Source: DAOVXM01 sp963746255
GTDB lineage: Bacteria > Chloroflexota > Anaerolineae > Anaerolineales > UBA4823
Length of the DNA: 64,000 nucleotides
Direction: 5' to 3'
Assembly: GCA_963746255.1 (NCBI GenBank)
Contig: CAVVAJ010000001.1
Span: forward strand, 868,001-932,000
Positions within the stretch are counted from its first letter, which is position 1. The number at the start of each line of letters is the position of its first letter. This document shows, one piece after another, positions 1 through 9,679 of this stretch. The notes beneath the pieces were generated by a model. That model had not been told where the DNA came from. It saw nothing but the letters and a program-made list of their open reading frames with translations, and searched no databases. Made by a program: the position numbers and the translations under genes.

Positions 1-484
1 GTGGTACAGCGACTATGCCAGACGGTACGACTAGAGCCATCTTGGCAATACGTTGCGGAGCAAAAGCCGCCAATCGCAGGATAATACCAGCACCGAATGA
101 CCCCCCGATGAAAGCTGCGCTGTCCAGACCAAGACCGTCAAGAACATCATTCAGCCACTGCCCATAACTTTGATCACGCGGTGAGATTCGGACTTGAGCA
201 CTCTTGCCCGGATGACCAATGGTGTCAGGTGCATATACTCGGTAGCGTCCTAGCTTAAGCAGGGGCAGGAGACCACGCAGCCCTTGCGGCGTAATAGAAT
301 TGCCACCATGCGTAATGACCACTGGCACTCCTTGCTCAGGACCGGCCACCAAAACATGTGTTTCCCCAAAACGGGTGTTGACCATGCGATCACTGAAATC
401 TACCCCCAGGTCGTTTTGAAAACTATCGTATAGGCTCAAAATTCGTGCTTCACCTTCAGAGCTCTTATAGATCGATGTCTTCAT
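1..484 (-). CDS. alpha/beta hydrolase, cut by the window edge (N-terminal part)
   Basis: About 161 residues are visible, read from an ATG at 484; an AAGGA ribosome site lies about 7 nt upstream. The protein shows the alpha/beta-hydrolase layout: a VVITHGG strand/oxyanion segment near residue 60, and a nucleophile elbow IGGSFGAG near residue 137 (GxSxG with Ser). The catalytic Asp and His would lie beyond the left edge. There is no signal peptide, so it is probably a cytoplasmic esterase-like or epoxide-hydrolase-like enzyme; the substrate cannot be told. It is convergent with nothing visible, and a shared hairpin terminator lies downstream of the next gene. Confidence 0.8.
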   Translation of the reverse strand, partial: MKTSIYKSSEGEARILSLYDSFQNDLGVDFSDRMVNTRFGETHVLVAGPEQGVPVVITHGGNSITPQGLRGLLPLLKLGRYRVYAPDTIGHPGKSAQVRISPRDQSYGQWLNDVLDGLGLDSAAFIGGSFGAGIILRLAAFAPQRIAKMALVVPSGIVAVP

Positions 485-874
485 TGAATTCCTTTACGAA
501 ACATACGTACTCGCCGCCTGACATGGTATAGAAAAGCCATCGCTTTCTAAACCCCATGATTTGGAGCTCAGGAAGATTTTGCAGAAAATCAGCTTCTCCC
601 ATTGATTCAATTATATCCAATATCCCCATATATATTACAATTTACCCGCCTGTAATAAAAACTTATCGTACTACTGCATGATTAGAACCAAATGCCCCTT
701 GCAGGATTGATCAGGGTGCTGTCTTCCCTGACAGCCGGGTTTAAAAAAAACAGCCATCTTTATTATTGACGAGATGGCTGTTTTCGATATTTACGAATTG
801 GGGACAAGAAAATAGATTTCCTGATACCTCAGTTCATCAATTTCCTTATTCTTGAGATTATCAAAATCTATATA
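485..874. other. intergenic region without a recognised gene
   Basis: This 390-base AT-rich spacer holds the 5' flank of the hydrolase, whose upstream side carries the ribosome site, and one strong hairpin terminator at 747-784. I see no further coding signal in it. Confidence 0.6.
747..784. terminator. bidirectional hairpin terminator
   Basis: A 13-bp perfect stem has arms at 747-759 and 772-784 (AAAACAGCCATCT and its complement) around a 12-nt AT-rich loop. The arms end in A4 and T4 runs, so it can work on either strand. For the minus strand it lies about 90 bases after the stop of the propeller gene. Confidence 0.75.
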
Positions 875-3800
875 TCAACTGCCGCTGCCCAACCATTCGA
901 GCGCCTGGTCAGCTTTGGGGTGGCCGAGCTGTTTGGCACGCTGGAAGCAGCGTTCTGCCGAGCGGCGGTCGCCGGTGCGGGCGGCGGTCAGCCCAAGCCA
1001 CAACCAGGCGGAGGGGTTGCCAGGCGTCAATTTGACGACTTTGCGCAGGACCTTGAAAGCTTCCTTATTCTTGCCTTGTTTTGCTAACCCCACACCTTCG
1101 CGCATCAAAGTCTCGGCCTCGGCGTCTGCAGACATCGGCAGCGCTTTGATCTCAAGCACTTCTTCAACTTCAGGTTCGGGTTCTGCGAGCGATTTACTCC
1201 GTCTGCGCAGCCGCCGGATCAACAGTATCACCAGGATGACAAGGGCAACCGGCAGGCAGATCAGCAGCAAGCCACCGAGGAGCATAGTGGGATCCTCACG
1301 GACGAGGGCATCCCAACTGTCCACTAGGACCTCGCCGCTGACTCCTGGGGTGGGAGTAGTCTGGTAAACCACTTCGGCGGCTGGTTCGTCAACGGGGATG
1401 GGCACCGCATAGAAATCAACCCGCATGGCACTGTGCGGTACTCTGACCGGCGACTTCGCCGGCGAGAATGTATAATCCCTCAATCGGGGCTGCAAATTAT
1501 AATCACCAGCTTCCAACCCGCCGACGCTGTACTCACCAGCCTCGTTGGTCTGCGCACGCGCCTGACCATTAACCAATATCTCGACACCAGCCACCGGACC
1601 GTCATTGGGGATGCTGACCTGGCCCGTCATCGTGTAAGTCTCCGGGGGCGGCAGAACCAAATCCTGCAGCCACACCGCCTGTGGGTTGGGGACCGCAGGG
1701 AGGCTCAGTGCATCTCCAGCCGTCAGGTCATTCAGCAGCAGCTCGCCATTGCCCTCGCTGTTGGTTAGTGAGGTGAGGTGCCAGCGGCTGTCTGGCGAGA
1801 AGGCTTGTTCGAGGGGGGTGCTCCCAGGAGGTAAGGATATCTGCTCAGCACGTTCACAGTGTTCGAGCTGGTGGATATCGCCTGCGGCTTGGTAATTGTA
1901 TAGTGCAGTCCATTCGCCATCCGGTGATAGCCAACCCCACAAGCCCGGTTTTTCTTCCACCGGGACCCCGGTCAGATAAAACGTGCCCAGCATGGACTGG
2001 TCGCCGCCGGACAATCGGGCGCAAGCCAGGGTCACCAAATCTTGTTTGCCGATACCTTTCAGCAGCCGCGCACCGCTGGGCGTGATAGCGAATAGGCTAT
2101 CCGCCAGTGCAGACACGCTGCCCAAGTCGGGCGCGATCAGGTATGGGCCATAAATATAGACGTCCGGCAAATTTGCCCACCCTTGATGGCCGGTATCACT
2201 GGGCTGAAAATTGCCGACGGCAATTTGGTTCTCACCGGCCGGGTCAACCACAATAATCGTATAGGCGTTAGCACCGTAACCAGGTGAGTTATCCTTGCGG
2301 ACCGCGACGAGGCGGCCATCTGGAGACCAGCTGTCAAGAGCTGCTCCTTCAACAAGGGCGCGGGCGCTGTCCTGTTCGGCATCGTAGAGCACGACCCGGT
2401 TCGGTCCCTCTGAAGCACTTTCGAGCTCGGTGTATGCCAGCCAGTTTCCGGCCGCTGACCAGCTAGGTTGGCAGTCCGTTTCTTGGGCGATTGCCTTGGG
2501 GGGGACATCCGGACCAATAACGAACAAGGTGCTGTTCTCATCGCAGTACGCGACCCAGCTGCCATCCGCATTCCAAGCCGGCAAGCCGTTCGCATCGGGG
2601 ATTGGCAGTGCATTCCCGCTGAGGTCAACCATCCAGACCTCACCGTTCTCATCCTTCAAAGCCAGATGGCCTTCATCTGGAGACCAGGTAAGTTCGCCGT
2701 CCAGCGGCAGGGATGGTAAAGCCACGCGCCGGGCTTCGACCTGCCCGGTTGGTGTAAACTCCAACAGCAGCAAGGTACTGCCATACACCACGCGCTGTCC
2801 GCTTGGCGAGGGATAGAACCCAGCGACCCGCATGCTCTCGGTCAGCGGTTCCTCCCGGCCGGTACTCGGATCTCCCAGCATGAGCTGGTAGCCTGGGCCG
2901 ACGTAAAGCATGACGCTGGACGAGGCCGGAAAATCCTCGATGGTCATGAATTCAGCTGATTCGGGGTTGAACTGGTGGGGCGGCGGCAGCGCACTCCAAT
3001 CTGCATTCCAATCAGCCGCCTGGCCAACAAGCGCGTTGGCACCAGTACTGGGGTTGATGCGGTACAGATCAATCCCACCATCGATTTTATCACCATAGAG
3101 CAGCTCGCTGCCCTCTGGCGACCAGACAACCGGCATCAATTCATGTTCGGATTGCTGGATGATCTGCAGATTCTGCCCGTTGGTCTGGATAACCAGCAGG
3201 CTGGAAGACAGCACGGAATTTGTGCTGAAATTCGTCGAAGTGAACGCGACCCAATTGTCTTTGGGCGACCAGATCGGGTGGCTGGCGGCATACAGCGGGT
3301 CAGAAAACAGCTTTTGGATATTGCTACCATCGGGGGCGCTGATATACAAGCCTCCGCCGGGGAAGCCGGCATAACTGGCGACATCGAAGACCATGAAGGC
3401 GCCATCGGGCGCCCAGCTAGCGTAGCCCGGGTAGACTTCTTTGGCGCTGTTCAGCCAATTCATACGCTGCCCGGTCTCGCTATCCCATGTCTGCAGAACA
3501 CCCGCACCTTCGAAAAAGACGATCTCATAAAAGCGCATCAATACCTGGTCTGGTGACCAGAGCGGCATGATCAGCGGATTCGGCCCGCCGGGGGGGAGCA
3601 GCTCCTGCTTCTCACCGCTGAGGATATCAACCGTCCAAATTCCCTGGTAGACCGACCAGGGATACAGACCGGGTTCAGGATTGTACTCAAAATTGCGCGT
3701 ATAGGTGATTTTGCGCCCATCGGGTGTCCAATCCAAGCCACCTAATGGAAACTCTGCGCAGTAAACGTCTTCTGCGAGGGCGAACGGCTGCCACTCACCT

Positions 3801-4102
3801 GTGCGCATGAAGATCAGCTTCGTGAGAGGGGGCTGGTTGGCATTTTCCTGACAATATGCCAAAAGGGATCCATCCGGCGACCAGCGCGGGCTCAAATAGC
3901 GCTGCCCCGGCTGGGCATCGGTCGTGATCTGCAGGGCTGTGGCCATTTCATCCCGCAGCACATACAGGTTCCCATCCGTGGCGGTGTAGACGATCTGCCC
4001 GGAAAGAGCGTTCGGTTCTTCCTGGGCATGCGTGCCCTGCAGCGGCGCCGGCAGGACAAACACCAGGAGTACGATCATTGTAATAAATACTCTAGTTCTC
4101 AT
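875..4102 (-). CDS. secreted/membrane-anchored TolB-type beta-propeller protein with C-terminal TPR
   Basis: The 1075-residue protein begins with a signal peptide (charged MRTRV, then a hydrophobic run ending near residue 27). Residues about 30-820 hold many PD40/TolB-like repeats, recognisable by recurring WSPDG, WSPDE and WAPDG motifs, and probably form two beta-propellers. A carboxypeptidase-regulatory-like beta-sandwich follows around 840-910. A single membrane helix lies near 940-965 with a basic RRLRRR stop-transfer segment. The last 75 residues form a TPR-like pair on the cytoplasmic side. The arrangement suggests an anchored extracellular sensor or scaffold with a cytoplasmic docking domain; no catalytic residues are visible. 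It is a single transcription unit. Confidence 0.8.
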   Translation of the reverse strand: MRTRVFITMIVLLVFVLPAPLQGTHAQEEPNALSGQIVYTATDGNLYVLRDEMATALQITTDAQPGQRYLSPRWSPDGSLLAYCQENANQPPLTKLIFMRTGEWQPFALAEDVYCAEFPLGGLDWTPDGRKITYTRNFEYNPEPGLYPWSVYQGIWTVDILSGEKQELLPPGGPNPLIMPLWSPDQVLMRFYEIVFFEGAGVLQTWDSETGQRMNWLNSAKEVYPGYASWAPDGAFMVFDVASYAGFPGGGLYISAPDGSNIQKLFSDPLYAASHPIWSPKDNWVAFTSTNFSTNSVLSSSLLVIQTNGQNLQIIQQSEHELMPVVWSPEGSELLYGDKIDGGIDLYRINPSTGANALVGQAADWNADWSALPPPHQFNPESAEFMTIEDFPASSSVMLYVGPGYQLMLGDPSTGREEPLTESMRVAGFYPSPSGQRVVYGSTLLLLEFTPTGQVEARRVALPSLPLDGELTWSPDEGHLALKDENGEVWMVDLSGNALPIPDANGLPAWNADGSWVAYCDENSTLFVIGPDVPPKAIAQETDCQPSWSAAGNWLAYTELESASEGPNRVVLYDAEQDSARALVEGAALDSWSPDGRLVAVRKDNSPGYGANAYTIIVVDPAGENQIAVGNFQPSDTGHQGWANLPDVYIYGPYLIAPDLGSVSALADSLFAITPSGARLLKGIGKQDLVTLACARLSGGDQSMLGTFYLTGVPVEEKPGLWGWLSPDGEWTALYNYQAAGDIHQLEHCERAEQISLPPGSTPLEQAFSPDSRWHLTSLTNSEGNGELLLNDLTAGDALSLPAVPNPQAVWLQDLVLPPPETYTMTGQVSIPNDGPVAGVEILVNGQARAQTNEAGEYSVGGLEAGDYNLQPRLRDYTFSPAKSPVRVPHSAMRVDFYAVPIPVDEPAAEVVYQTTPTPGVSGEVLVDSWDALVREDPTMLLGGLLLICLPVALVILVILLIRRLRRRSKSLAEPEPEVEEVLEIKALPMSADAEAETLMREGVGLAKQGKNKEAFKVLRKVVKLTPGNPSAWLWLGLTAARTGDRRSAERCFQRAKQLGHPKADQALEWLGSGS

Positions 4103-4326
4103 CCACGCTCCAGACTATCTTGCATGCAACCCAGAATGAATGCCATATTATATGCCAACTATCAATTGCTAAGGGTAATCCAATCCAAGACTGTTGCAAG
4201 GAATAGACCATCCCAACTTTGCGGCGGCCGCCGAGACGCCTATCCGGCTGGTGGAATACATGACAAGCTGAGCAATAATCTCTAAGCTTCTCTGAATTGC
4301 GCCCTATAGGAAAGACACCTTTTTAG

Positions 4327-4710
4327 AAAGTCCCCCTAGGTCAGCCGGATAGACAATTTACCTTGAGCAAGGATTTGTTCCCGGAAGAGAAACGCGGCCA
4401 GTTTGAGGGATATTACCTGCTTTATTGGGTTGGCAATCCGATGGTATTGGGCCCGCTAACGGGTAGCAAATTGGCCAGCCAGTTTCGTATCCCGACAACG
4501 GTCGATGGACTGCCCGGGATGATTCCCACGTCACTGCTGATTCAAGTTGCTGGAGTGATGACGTCCCTGGCCGCAGTACCCTTGTACTTCACAACGAGAA
4601 AAGGAAAACCAGTAAATTTGTGCAACTATCTATGCGTTTCATTCTCGCATTCTCATTATATTTTGTGTTTTATGCCTAATTGCTGTCTCCCGCACCTAAC
4701 GGTATATTAA
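4327..4710 (+). pseudogene. C-terminal remnant of an MFS transporter
   Basis: The frame opens after a TAG at 4324, and the first residues (RQFTLSKDLFPEEKRGQ) read straight into an MFS-like loop followed by two hydrophobic stretches (near 4430-4470 and 4530-4600). About 90 residues resemble the last helices of a 12-TM permease. The upstream 10 helices are absent, and no ribosome site precedes the TTG at 4363. The tail after about 4610 is not transporter-like. It is a decay remnant rather than a functional small protein. Confidence 0.5.
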
Positions 4711-4823
4711 CATAACAGTATTGATTTAAGGTTATAATTGGCATGTTACAAGTTCCATTGATCCGCAAGGTTTACCGAATTGGATCAGCGGTTCGATGGA
4801 TCATATACAGGAGGTATAAACTC

Positions 4824-5432
4824 ATGAAACAGAAAGCAAATCGGCGGCAGTTGGTTGCGTTGATGTCCGTCATGCTGATGGTGGCATTGGCGGCGGGCAT
4901 GCTGCCCCAATCCGCCCAGGCGGCACCCCGCTTAGCCACATGCGAGTCCAAATACACCGTCCAGGCTGGCGACACATTGACATCCATCGCTCTTACCTAT
5001 GGGGTTGACTTCTTTGAGCTGGCGGAAGCGAACAACCTCAAATCCCCATATGAAATTTTCGTTGGCGATGTGCTGTGCATCCCGGCTGGGGCATCCACGC
5101 CGGATGAAGATGACAGCAGCTCGACAGCCACGTCCACAAAGAAATGGGTCTTCACGCGTGAAGGTAATTATGTGACTGTTAAAGGGAACGACTTGGGTAA
5201 GAAAAGCTCCTACTACGTCAAAGTCTCGAATGCATTGAAGAGCTACTCACCATGGTACAAAATCGGGCTCTTCAATAATCAAAAGAATTCTACACTCACG
5301 CAGGTATACAAACTACCGAAAATTTTCCAGGACAACATCTATGTTTCTGTCTGTTTAAAGAACGCCAATACTGATAGTGTCTACTGCGAAACTACAATCG
5401 ACGCGGAGCTGCTCGCTCTATCCCAGGAGTAG
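4824..5432 (+). CDS. secreted LysM-domain protein
   Basis: Start chosen at 4824 because AGGAGGT lies at 4809-4815; an in-frame earlier start at 4743 has no such site. The 202-residue product has a signal peptide (MKQKANRR, then a hydrophobic core ending AQA near residue 33). One LysM repeat (YTVQAGDTLTSIALTYGV ... GDVLCIPA) spans about residues 43-90; it would bind peptidoglycan-type glycans. A Ser/Thr-rich linker and a roughly 90-residue C-terminal domain of unknown fold follow. A TATAAT box at 4733-4738 may be its promoter. A terminator follows at 5463. Confidence 0.85.
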   Translation: MKQKANRRQLVALMSVMLMVALAAGMLPQSAQAAPRLATCESKYTVQAGDTLTSIALTYGVDFFELAEANNLKSPYEIFVGDVLCIPAGASTPDEDDSSSTATSTKKWVFTREGNYVTVKGNDLGKKSSYYVKVSNALKSYSPWYKIGLFNNQKNSTLTQVYKLPKIFQDNIYVSVCLKNANTDSVYCETTIDAELLALSQE

Positions 5433-5462
5433 CGCTCACACAAGACTATTCCAGCTACAGAG

Positions 5463-5494
5463 AAGGGCAAATCAAATTGAGTTTGCCCTTTTTC
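5463..5494 (+). terminator. rho-independent terminator of the LysM gene
   Basis: The arms AAGGGCAAA (5463-5471) and TTTGCCCTT (5482-5490) are perfectly complementary and are followed by a T run. The hairpin starts about 30 nt after the stop codon. Confidence 0.85.
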
Positions 5495-5552
5495 ATTTTA
5501 ATATCTTCCATGCTATAATTTTTCAACTACACGCTTCTGAGGAGGAGAACAG

Positions 5553-5912
5553 ATGAAACTTATCCTGCGCATTTTGATCAACTCGGTCGCATTATGGCTC
5601 ACGGCAGCGGTCTACCCAGGCATTACATTCAGCGGGGCAATTTTCCCGGATCTGCTGCTGGTCGCCATAGTGTTCGGCTTGGTGAATGCCTTGATACGCC
5701 CACTGGTAAAACTGCTCACCCTGCCAATCACCGTAGTAACCTTAGGATTGTTCACCTTAGTTATCAATGCACTCATGCTATGGCTGACAGCATTTATCAG
5801 TCCCAACTTCACCATTGAAGGTGGCCTGCTCACGGGTTTCTTCAACGCCCTAATAGGGAGTATCATCATCAGCATAGTCAGCATGGTCTTGAGCTGGTTT
5901 TTACCGGACTAA
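5553..5912 (+). CDS. phage-holin-superfamily-IV / YvlD-type membrane protein
   Basis: This 119-residue protein is almost entirely hydrophobic, with four predicted membrane helices. It carries the family-typical NALIRPLVKLLTLPITVVTLGL segment (residues about 48-69), recognised as PF04020 (Mycobacterial 4TM holin-like, YvlD). The length is normal. A GAGGAGGAG ribosome site precedes the ATG, and TATAAT at 5514-5519 is a possible -10 box. The family's role is not settled (envelope stress association in Bacillus). It is followed within 55 bases by a DUF1269 membrane protein and may be cotranscribed. Confidence 0.85.
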   Translation: MKLILRILINSVALWLTAAVYPGITFSGAIFPDLLLVAIVFGLVNALIRPLVKLLTLPITVVTLGLFTLVINALMLWLTAFISPNFTIEGGLLTGFFNALIGSIIISIVSMVLSWFLPD

Positions 5913-5967
5913 ATCACGGTCGGTAATTTCGTTTACCCTTTATTATTCATTATGTCAGGAGGCAAAA

Positions 5968-6459
5968 ATGTCAAATCTAATTGCAGTTGTTTTCGATGAC
6001 GTTAATGAAGCCAGCCAGGTACGTGAGACGATCCAGAAAGAACAGCACTCCGATCTGATCAGCCTGGACGATTCGGCGATTGTGGTCAAAGATGAGGCTG
6101 GCAAGATCCATATCCACAACGAAGTCGACCGCGGAGTGAAAGTAGGTGCAGTCGGCGGCAGCCTGCTCGGATTGTTGCTCGCCGGGATTTTCTTCCCCAT
6201 CGGCGGGTTGATCATTGGGGCGATCGGCGGTGCAATTGTCGGGAAAATAGCCGGTACACATATAAGCAATGATTTCGTCAAAGAGGTCAGCGAAACCATG
6301 GGGCCGAACACTTCAGCGATCTTTTTCATCTTCCGTGGTGGCAACCCGGCTGCCGCGATCACCAGCATGCGCCCCTATAAAGGCACCATTCTGCAAACCA
6401 CCTTGGGCGCAGAGGAAGAAGAAGCCCTGCGCGCTGAATTGAAAGACCGGATCAAATAA
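5968..6459 (+). CDS. DUF1269-family glycine-rich membrane protein
   Basis: The 163-residue protein starts MSNLIAVVFDD and has the DUF1269 layout: a soluble alpha/beta N-terminal part (residues 1-55), a central Gly-rich hydrophobic hairpin (about 58-96, GLLLAGIFFPIGGLIIGAIGGAI), and a soluble C-terminal part ending in a charged helix. An AGGAGG ribosome site precedes the ATG. The family function is unknown. It sits directly after the YvlD-like gene, and a terminator follows at 6523. Confidence 0.85.
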   Translation: MSNLIAVVFDDVNEASQVRETIQKEQHSDLISLDDSAIVVKDEAGKIHIHNEVDRGVKVGAVGGSLLGLLLAGIFFPIGGLIIGAIGGAIVGKIAGTHISNDFVKEVSETMGPNTSAIFFIFRGGNPAAAITSMRPYKGTILQTTLGAEEEEALRAELKDRIK

Positions 6460-6522
6460 ACAGCTGATTGGAGTCAGCCAAGGTAGGTTACCCCTAAGTT
6501 TTGCGGGTAAATCATAAAACAG

Positions 6523-6552
6523 ACTCAGCCATGCCGGTCCCGGCTGAGTTTA
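6523..6552 (+). terminator. rho-independent terminator between DUF1269 gene and P-type ATPase homologue
   Basis: The arms ACTCAGCC (6523-6530) and GGCTGAGT (6542-6549) form a perfect stem followed by TTTATT. The hairpin lies upstream of 6591, which supports the later start for the next gene. Confidence 0.75.
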
Positions 6553-6590
6553 TTCCCTTAATCCACCTACTCCAGGAGATCTCATCCCCT

Positions 6591-9518
6591 GTGAAATCCT
6601 TCCGGCAGATATTTCGTCCAATCTATGCGGTCCCGGCATTGGTGCCAGTGCTGGCCGGTATCGCGTTCTGGTTCGTTCGGCGTCGCAAGCGGCGCCAGCG
6701 GGAAGATTTGATTGCGAGAACGCAGGAAGTAGCACTGCTTACCGGTGAGATTACAGGGTTGTCTGCTGATGAAGCTTCAGCAAAATACACCGCTGGTACC
6801 GACAACAGCATCTATCTGCGCCCAAGCCGAGACCTCAATCAAATCATCAGAAGCAACACCTTCTCGATATTCAACCTCAGTCTAATCGGTATTGCAGTTG
6901 CCCAAATCTTCTTTGCCACCTGGCTTGATGTTCTAATCAGCCTGGGTGTACTAGCCCTGAATATTGGGATCAATACCTTTCAGGAACTATTTGCCCGCGA
7001 ACAAATCGAAACGGTTGAACAAGCTGCCCAGGTGAAATCGACCATCATCCGTTCCGGCAAGGTGAAGAGCATCGATCCAAACATGATTGTAGCGGGAGAT
7101 ATTCTGGTTATTGGACCCGGGGATAGGCTACCCGTCGATGGCCGCATGGTAGCAGGCACAGAGGTAGAACTTGATGAATCAATACTGGATTCTGATATAC
7201 ACCAGGTTCGCAAGGGCTTGAATGATAAGCTTTACGCAGGAAGTATCTGCATGGATGGACGCTGCGTATGTGAAGTAACAGCGGTTGGTGAAGATCGCCA
7301 GATAAATGCCAAGTTAACTGACATCCAAAAAGCACCAGAAAAGCTGACACCAGTCGAGCGGATCATCGATCGAGTATTGAAAGCTCTAATGGTCATCTTG
7401 CTTCTTTTCTTATTTACTGGCATCATCCATTACTTAAAAGTTGATGTGCGACTCCCCACACTCGAAATTATGGATGCGATCAATGTGGTATTCACGATCG
7501 CTCCGGCAGGTTTATTCTTCATGATACTGGTGACCTATGCGGCGGGTACGGCGGACCTGGCCCGTTTCGGTGCGCTGGTCCGTCAGGCACGGTCGGTGGA
7601 ATCTCTTGCGCAAGTGGATGTGATGTGCTTCGCTAGCGCGGGTGTCTTAACCGGCACTCAGGTTGACCTTCAGTTATACGATACCCTGAAAGGGCAGGAA
7701 AAACTCTCCGAAACCCGCATCCGGCAGTTGGTTGGAGCTTTTTCCCGCAGCATAGCCTGGGAGAACCGCGGTATAAAAACCCTCCAGCAGCAATTTGAAG
7801 GCACTTTCCGGCAGGCAATTGATCAAACGCCTTATATGTCAGCCTATGGCTGGAGTGCTGCCGCCTTTGATGACCCAGATTTAACTGGCGTATATATCCT
7901 TGGCGAAGAACCTACGCTGCGCCCTTATCTCACCAAGAATAAATTGCTCACCGAATCAAAACCTCTCGAACCAGTGGTTGCATTGAAAAATATGGCCGGA
8001 CAGTTTTCAGGTATCTTGAAGAGATTTAGACGGCAGAAAGACAGTGAAGAAAGCACCGCAATTGCACCAGAAAATCTGCAAGCTGGCCAAGATGAAAAAC
8101 CGGTAGTAGAACTTGAGCCCAATCCAGCAGTTTCCTCTCAAGAACAAACCGATGCCAAAGGGTTCCAAAAATTCATCCTTCGGGTGCGTAACACATTACT
8201 ACCGGATGAGGTCATACTGGAGGAAGCAAAACGCGAATCTGGGGGAATGAGGGAAACTGTGCTTATCTTCGCGTACTATCCAGAATTGAAACCACTTCAC
8301 AACCCAGCAGGCCAACCGCAGCTACCGGATCAGCTGATCCCTCTTTGCCAGCTGCAGTACTCTGATTACGTACATCCGGATGCAGTCGCAACGATCAATA
8401 AATTGACCAGTGAAGGTGTTGATATCAAGATCTTCACTCAGGAATCTGCTGAACACACTTTAGAATTGCTCAACCATGCCAGCGTAAGCGTAATCGGCAT
8501 TGAAGGTATGAGCGGTATTTCAAATCCAGAATTGGCTGCACTTTCTCAGGAAGATTATCGGCGTGCGCTTGAAAAGAATTCAATATTCGGTGAAATCAGC
8601 TCAACTAATCGAGCTGAAATCATTACCGAGTTAAGGCGCTCTGGCCACCATATCTCTGTGTTAGGTGATTCGGTAAATGATGTCCCGATCATGAAACAAG
8701 CTCAGCTATCCATCGCGTTGAGGACCAGCAGCCAAGCGGCGCTCAGCACAGCCGACATAATACTCTTGGAAAGCACACCGGGGACCTTGAAACGCGTGTT
8801 TGATAAAGGACAACGGATCGTGAATGGCCTATTGGATGTGCTGAAGCTGTACCTGACCCAAGTTTTTTACGTATCATTGCTAATCGCCGCAATTCGTATA
8901 TTACTGTACGGGTTCCCGTATAGATCCATTCAAGGAACACTGATCACAACCCTGACCATTACAATCCCTGGGGTAGGATTAGCATTGTGGGCAAATAAAG
9001 GTATCCTACGCGAAGCCAGTTTGGCACGTCAGCTCTTCTATTTTGTTGCACCAGCCGCGCTGTCCATGGCTGCCACTGCGATGTTCGTATACCGGTACCT
9101 CCTGGAAAAAACCGGGGAAGTGAGCTATGCCCAGTTGGGCGTTACCTACCTGCTGGTGATTATCGGGTTGATACTGGTCTTATTCATCAAACCCGCCCTG
9201 CACGGATGGATGAGCTGGCTTGGCATCACAGATGATAAGCGATTATTAGGTATCGTACTCTTCGGCCTGATCGGTTTTGTTATCGTTTTAGCTATTCCAT
9301 TTTCCCGAGACTTATTAGAAATCGATTGGCTGCGCGAACCTATCGATCATCTGGTGATCGCCGGTATGGCAATTTTATGGTCGGTTAGTTTACAGCTTTA
9401 CTGGCGATTCACTCCGCTCAAAACCCGCCGTGAAGTCAAAGCACCTCCCTCACGAGGGCTCGAGGAGATCGAAATCGACGCTGACAGCAGCGAACCATCC
9501 GTCGTCTCCACAGCCTAG
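6591..9518 (+). CDS. P-type ATPase homologue lacking the phosphorylation site (probable pseudoenzyme)
   Basis: Start chosen at GTG 6591 (975 residues): AGGAGA at 6574-6579 precedes it, and the in-frame region upstream overlaps a terminator. The overall order is that of a P-type ATPase: two N-terminal helices, an actuator domain (VDGRMVAGTEVELDES), a helix pair, P and N domains, and about six C-terminal helices. The DKTGT position reads FASAGVLTG at 7629-7655, so the phosphorylated Asp is Ala348. The actuator TGES is replaced by DSD, and the membrane PEGL motif by APAGL. GDSVND (8664-8681) keeps the GDxxND hinge. The frame is open over 2.9 kb, so it is maintained but cannot form the aspartyl-phosphate. 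Its stop codon TAG lies in the adjoining repeat. Confidence 0.85.
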   Translation: MKSFRQIFRPIYAVPALVPVLAGIAFWFVRRRKRRQREDLIARTQEVALLTGEITGLSADEASAKYTAGTDNSIYLRPSRDLNQIIRSNTFSIFNLSLIGIAVAQIFFATWLDVLISLGVLALNIGINTFQELFAREQIETVEQAAQVKSTIIRSGKVKSIDPNMIVAGDILVIGPGDRLPVDGRMVAGTEVELDESILDSDIHQVRKGLNDKLYAGSICMDGRCVCEVTAVGEDRQINAKLTDIQKAPEKLTPVERIIDRVLKALMVILLLFLFTGIIHYLKVDVRLPTLEIMDAINVVFTIAPAGLFFMILVTYAAGTADLARFGALVRQARSVESLAQVDVMCFASAGVLTGTQVDLQLYDTLKGQEKLSETRIRQLVGAFSRSIAWENRGIKTLQQQFEGTFRQAIDQTPYMSAYGWSAAAFDDPDLTGVYILGEEPTLRPYLTKNKLLTESKPLEPVVALKNMAGQFSGILKRFRRQKDSEESTAIAPENLQAGQDEKPVVELEPNPAVSSQEQTDAKGFQKFILRVRNTLLPDEVILEEAKRESGGMRETVLIFAYYPELKPLHNPAGQPQLPDQLIPLCQLQYSDYVHPDAVATINKLTSEGVDIKIFTQESAEHTLELLNHASVSVIGIEGMSGISNPELAALSQEDYRRALEKNSIFGEISSTNRAEIITELRRSGHHISVLGDSVNDVPIMKQAQLSIALRTSSQAALSTADIILLESTPGTLKRVFDKGQRIVNGLLDVLKLYLTQVFYVSLLIAAIRILLYGFPYRSIQGTLITTLTITIPGVGLALWANKGILREASLARQLFYFVAPAALSMAATAMFVYRYLLEKTGEVSYAQLGVTYLLVIIGLILVLFIKPALHGWMSWLGITDDKRLLGIVLFGLIGFVIVLAIPFSRDLLEIDWLREPIDHLVIAGMAILWSVSLQLYWRFTPLKTRREVKAPPSRGLEEIEIDADSSEPSVVSTA

Positions 9519-9634
9519 TGCTTTGTCAGGGATGAAAGTTTCGTACGATAACCGGTTGCTAGGACATTGACAAAACTTAAAGTGTTCTGTTAATGATCAA
9601 TTCTTGCTGAACAATCATCTTTTTCGGAACACTA
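9516..9634 (+). repeat. 119-bp two-hairpin dispersed repeat, copy 1
   Basis: Begins TAGTGCTTTGTCAGGG and ends GGAACACTA, so the ends are inverted (TAGTG/CACTA). Inside are hairpin A (GCTTTGTCA... with TTGACAAAAC) and hairpin B (AGTGTTCTGT... with CGGAACACT). It shares the internal CAGGGATGAAAGTTTC with copy 2. The TAG stop of the ATPase homologue is formed by its first three bases. Related copies lie at 17398-17517 and 21189-21307. Confidence 0.8.
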
Positions 9635-9679
9635 TAGTGTGGTTCATTCCAAAGCCTATGCCCTGTAAACTTTAACAAA

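Noticed and set aside
4733..4738. Promoter for the LysM gene as a separate feature
   Set aside because: A TATAAT is present but no -35 at normal spacing; mentioned in the gene entry only.
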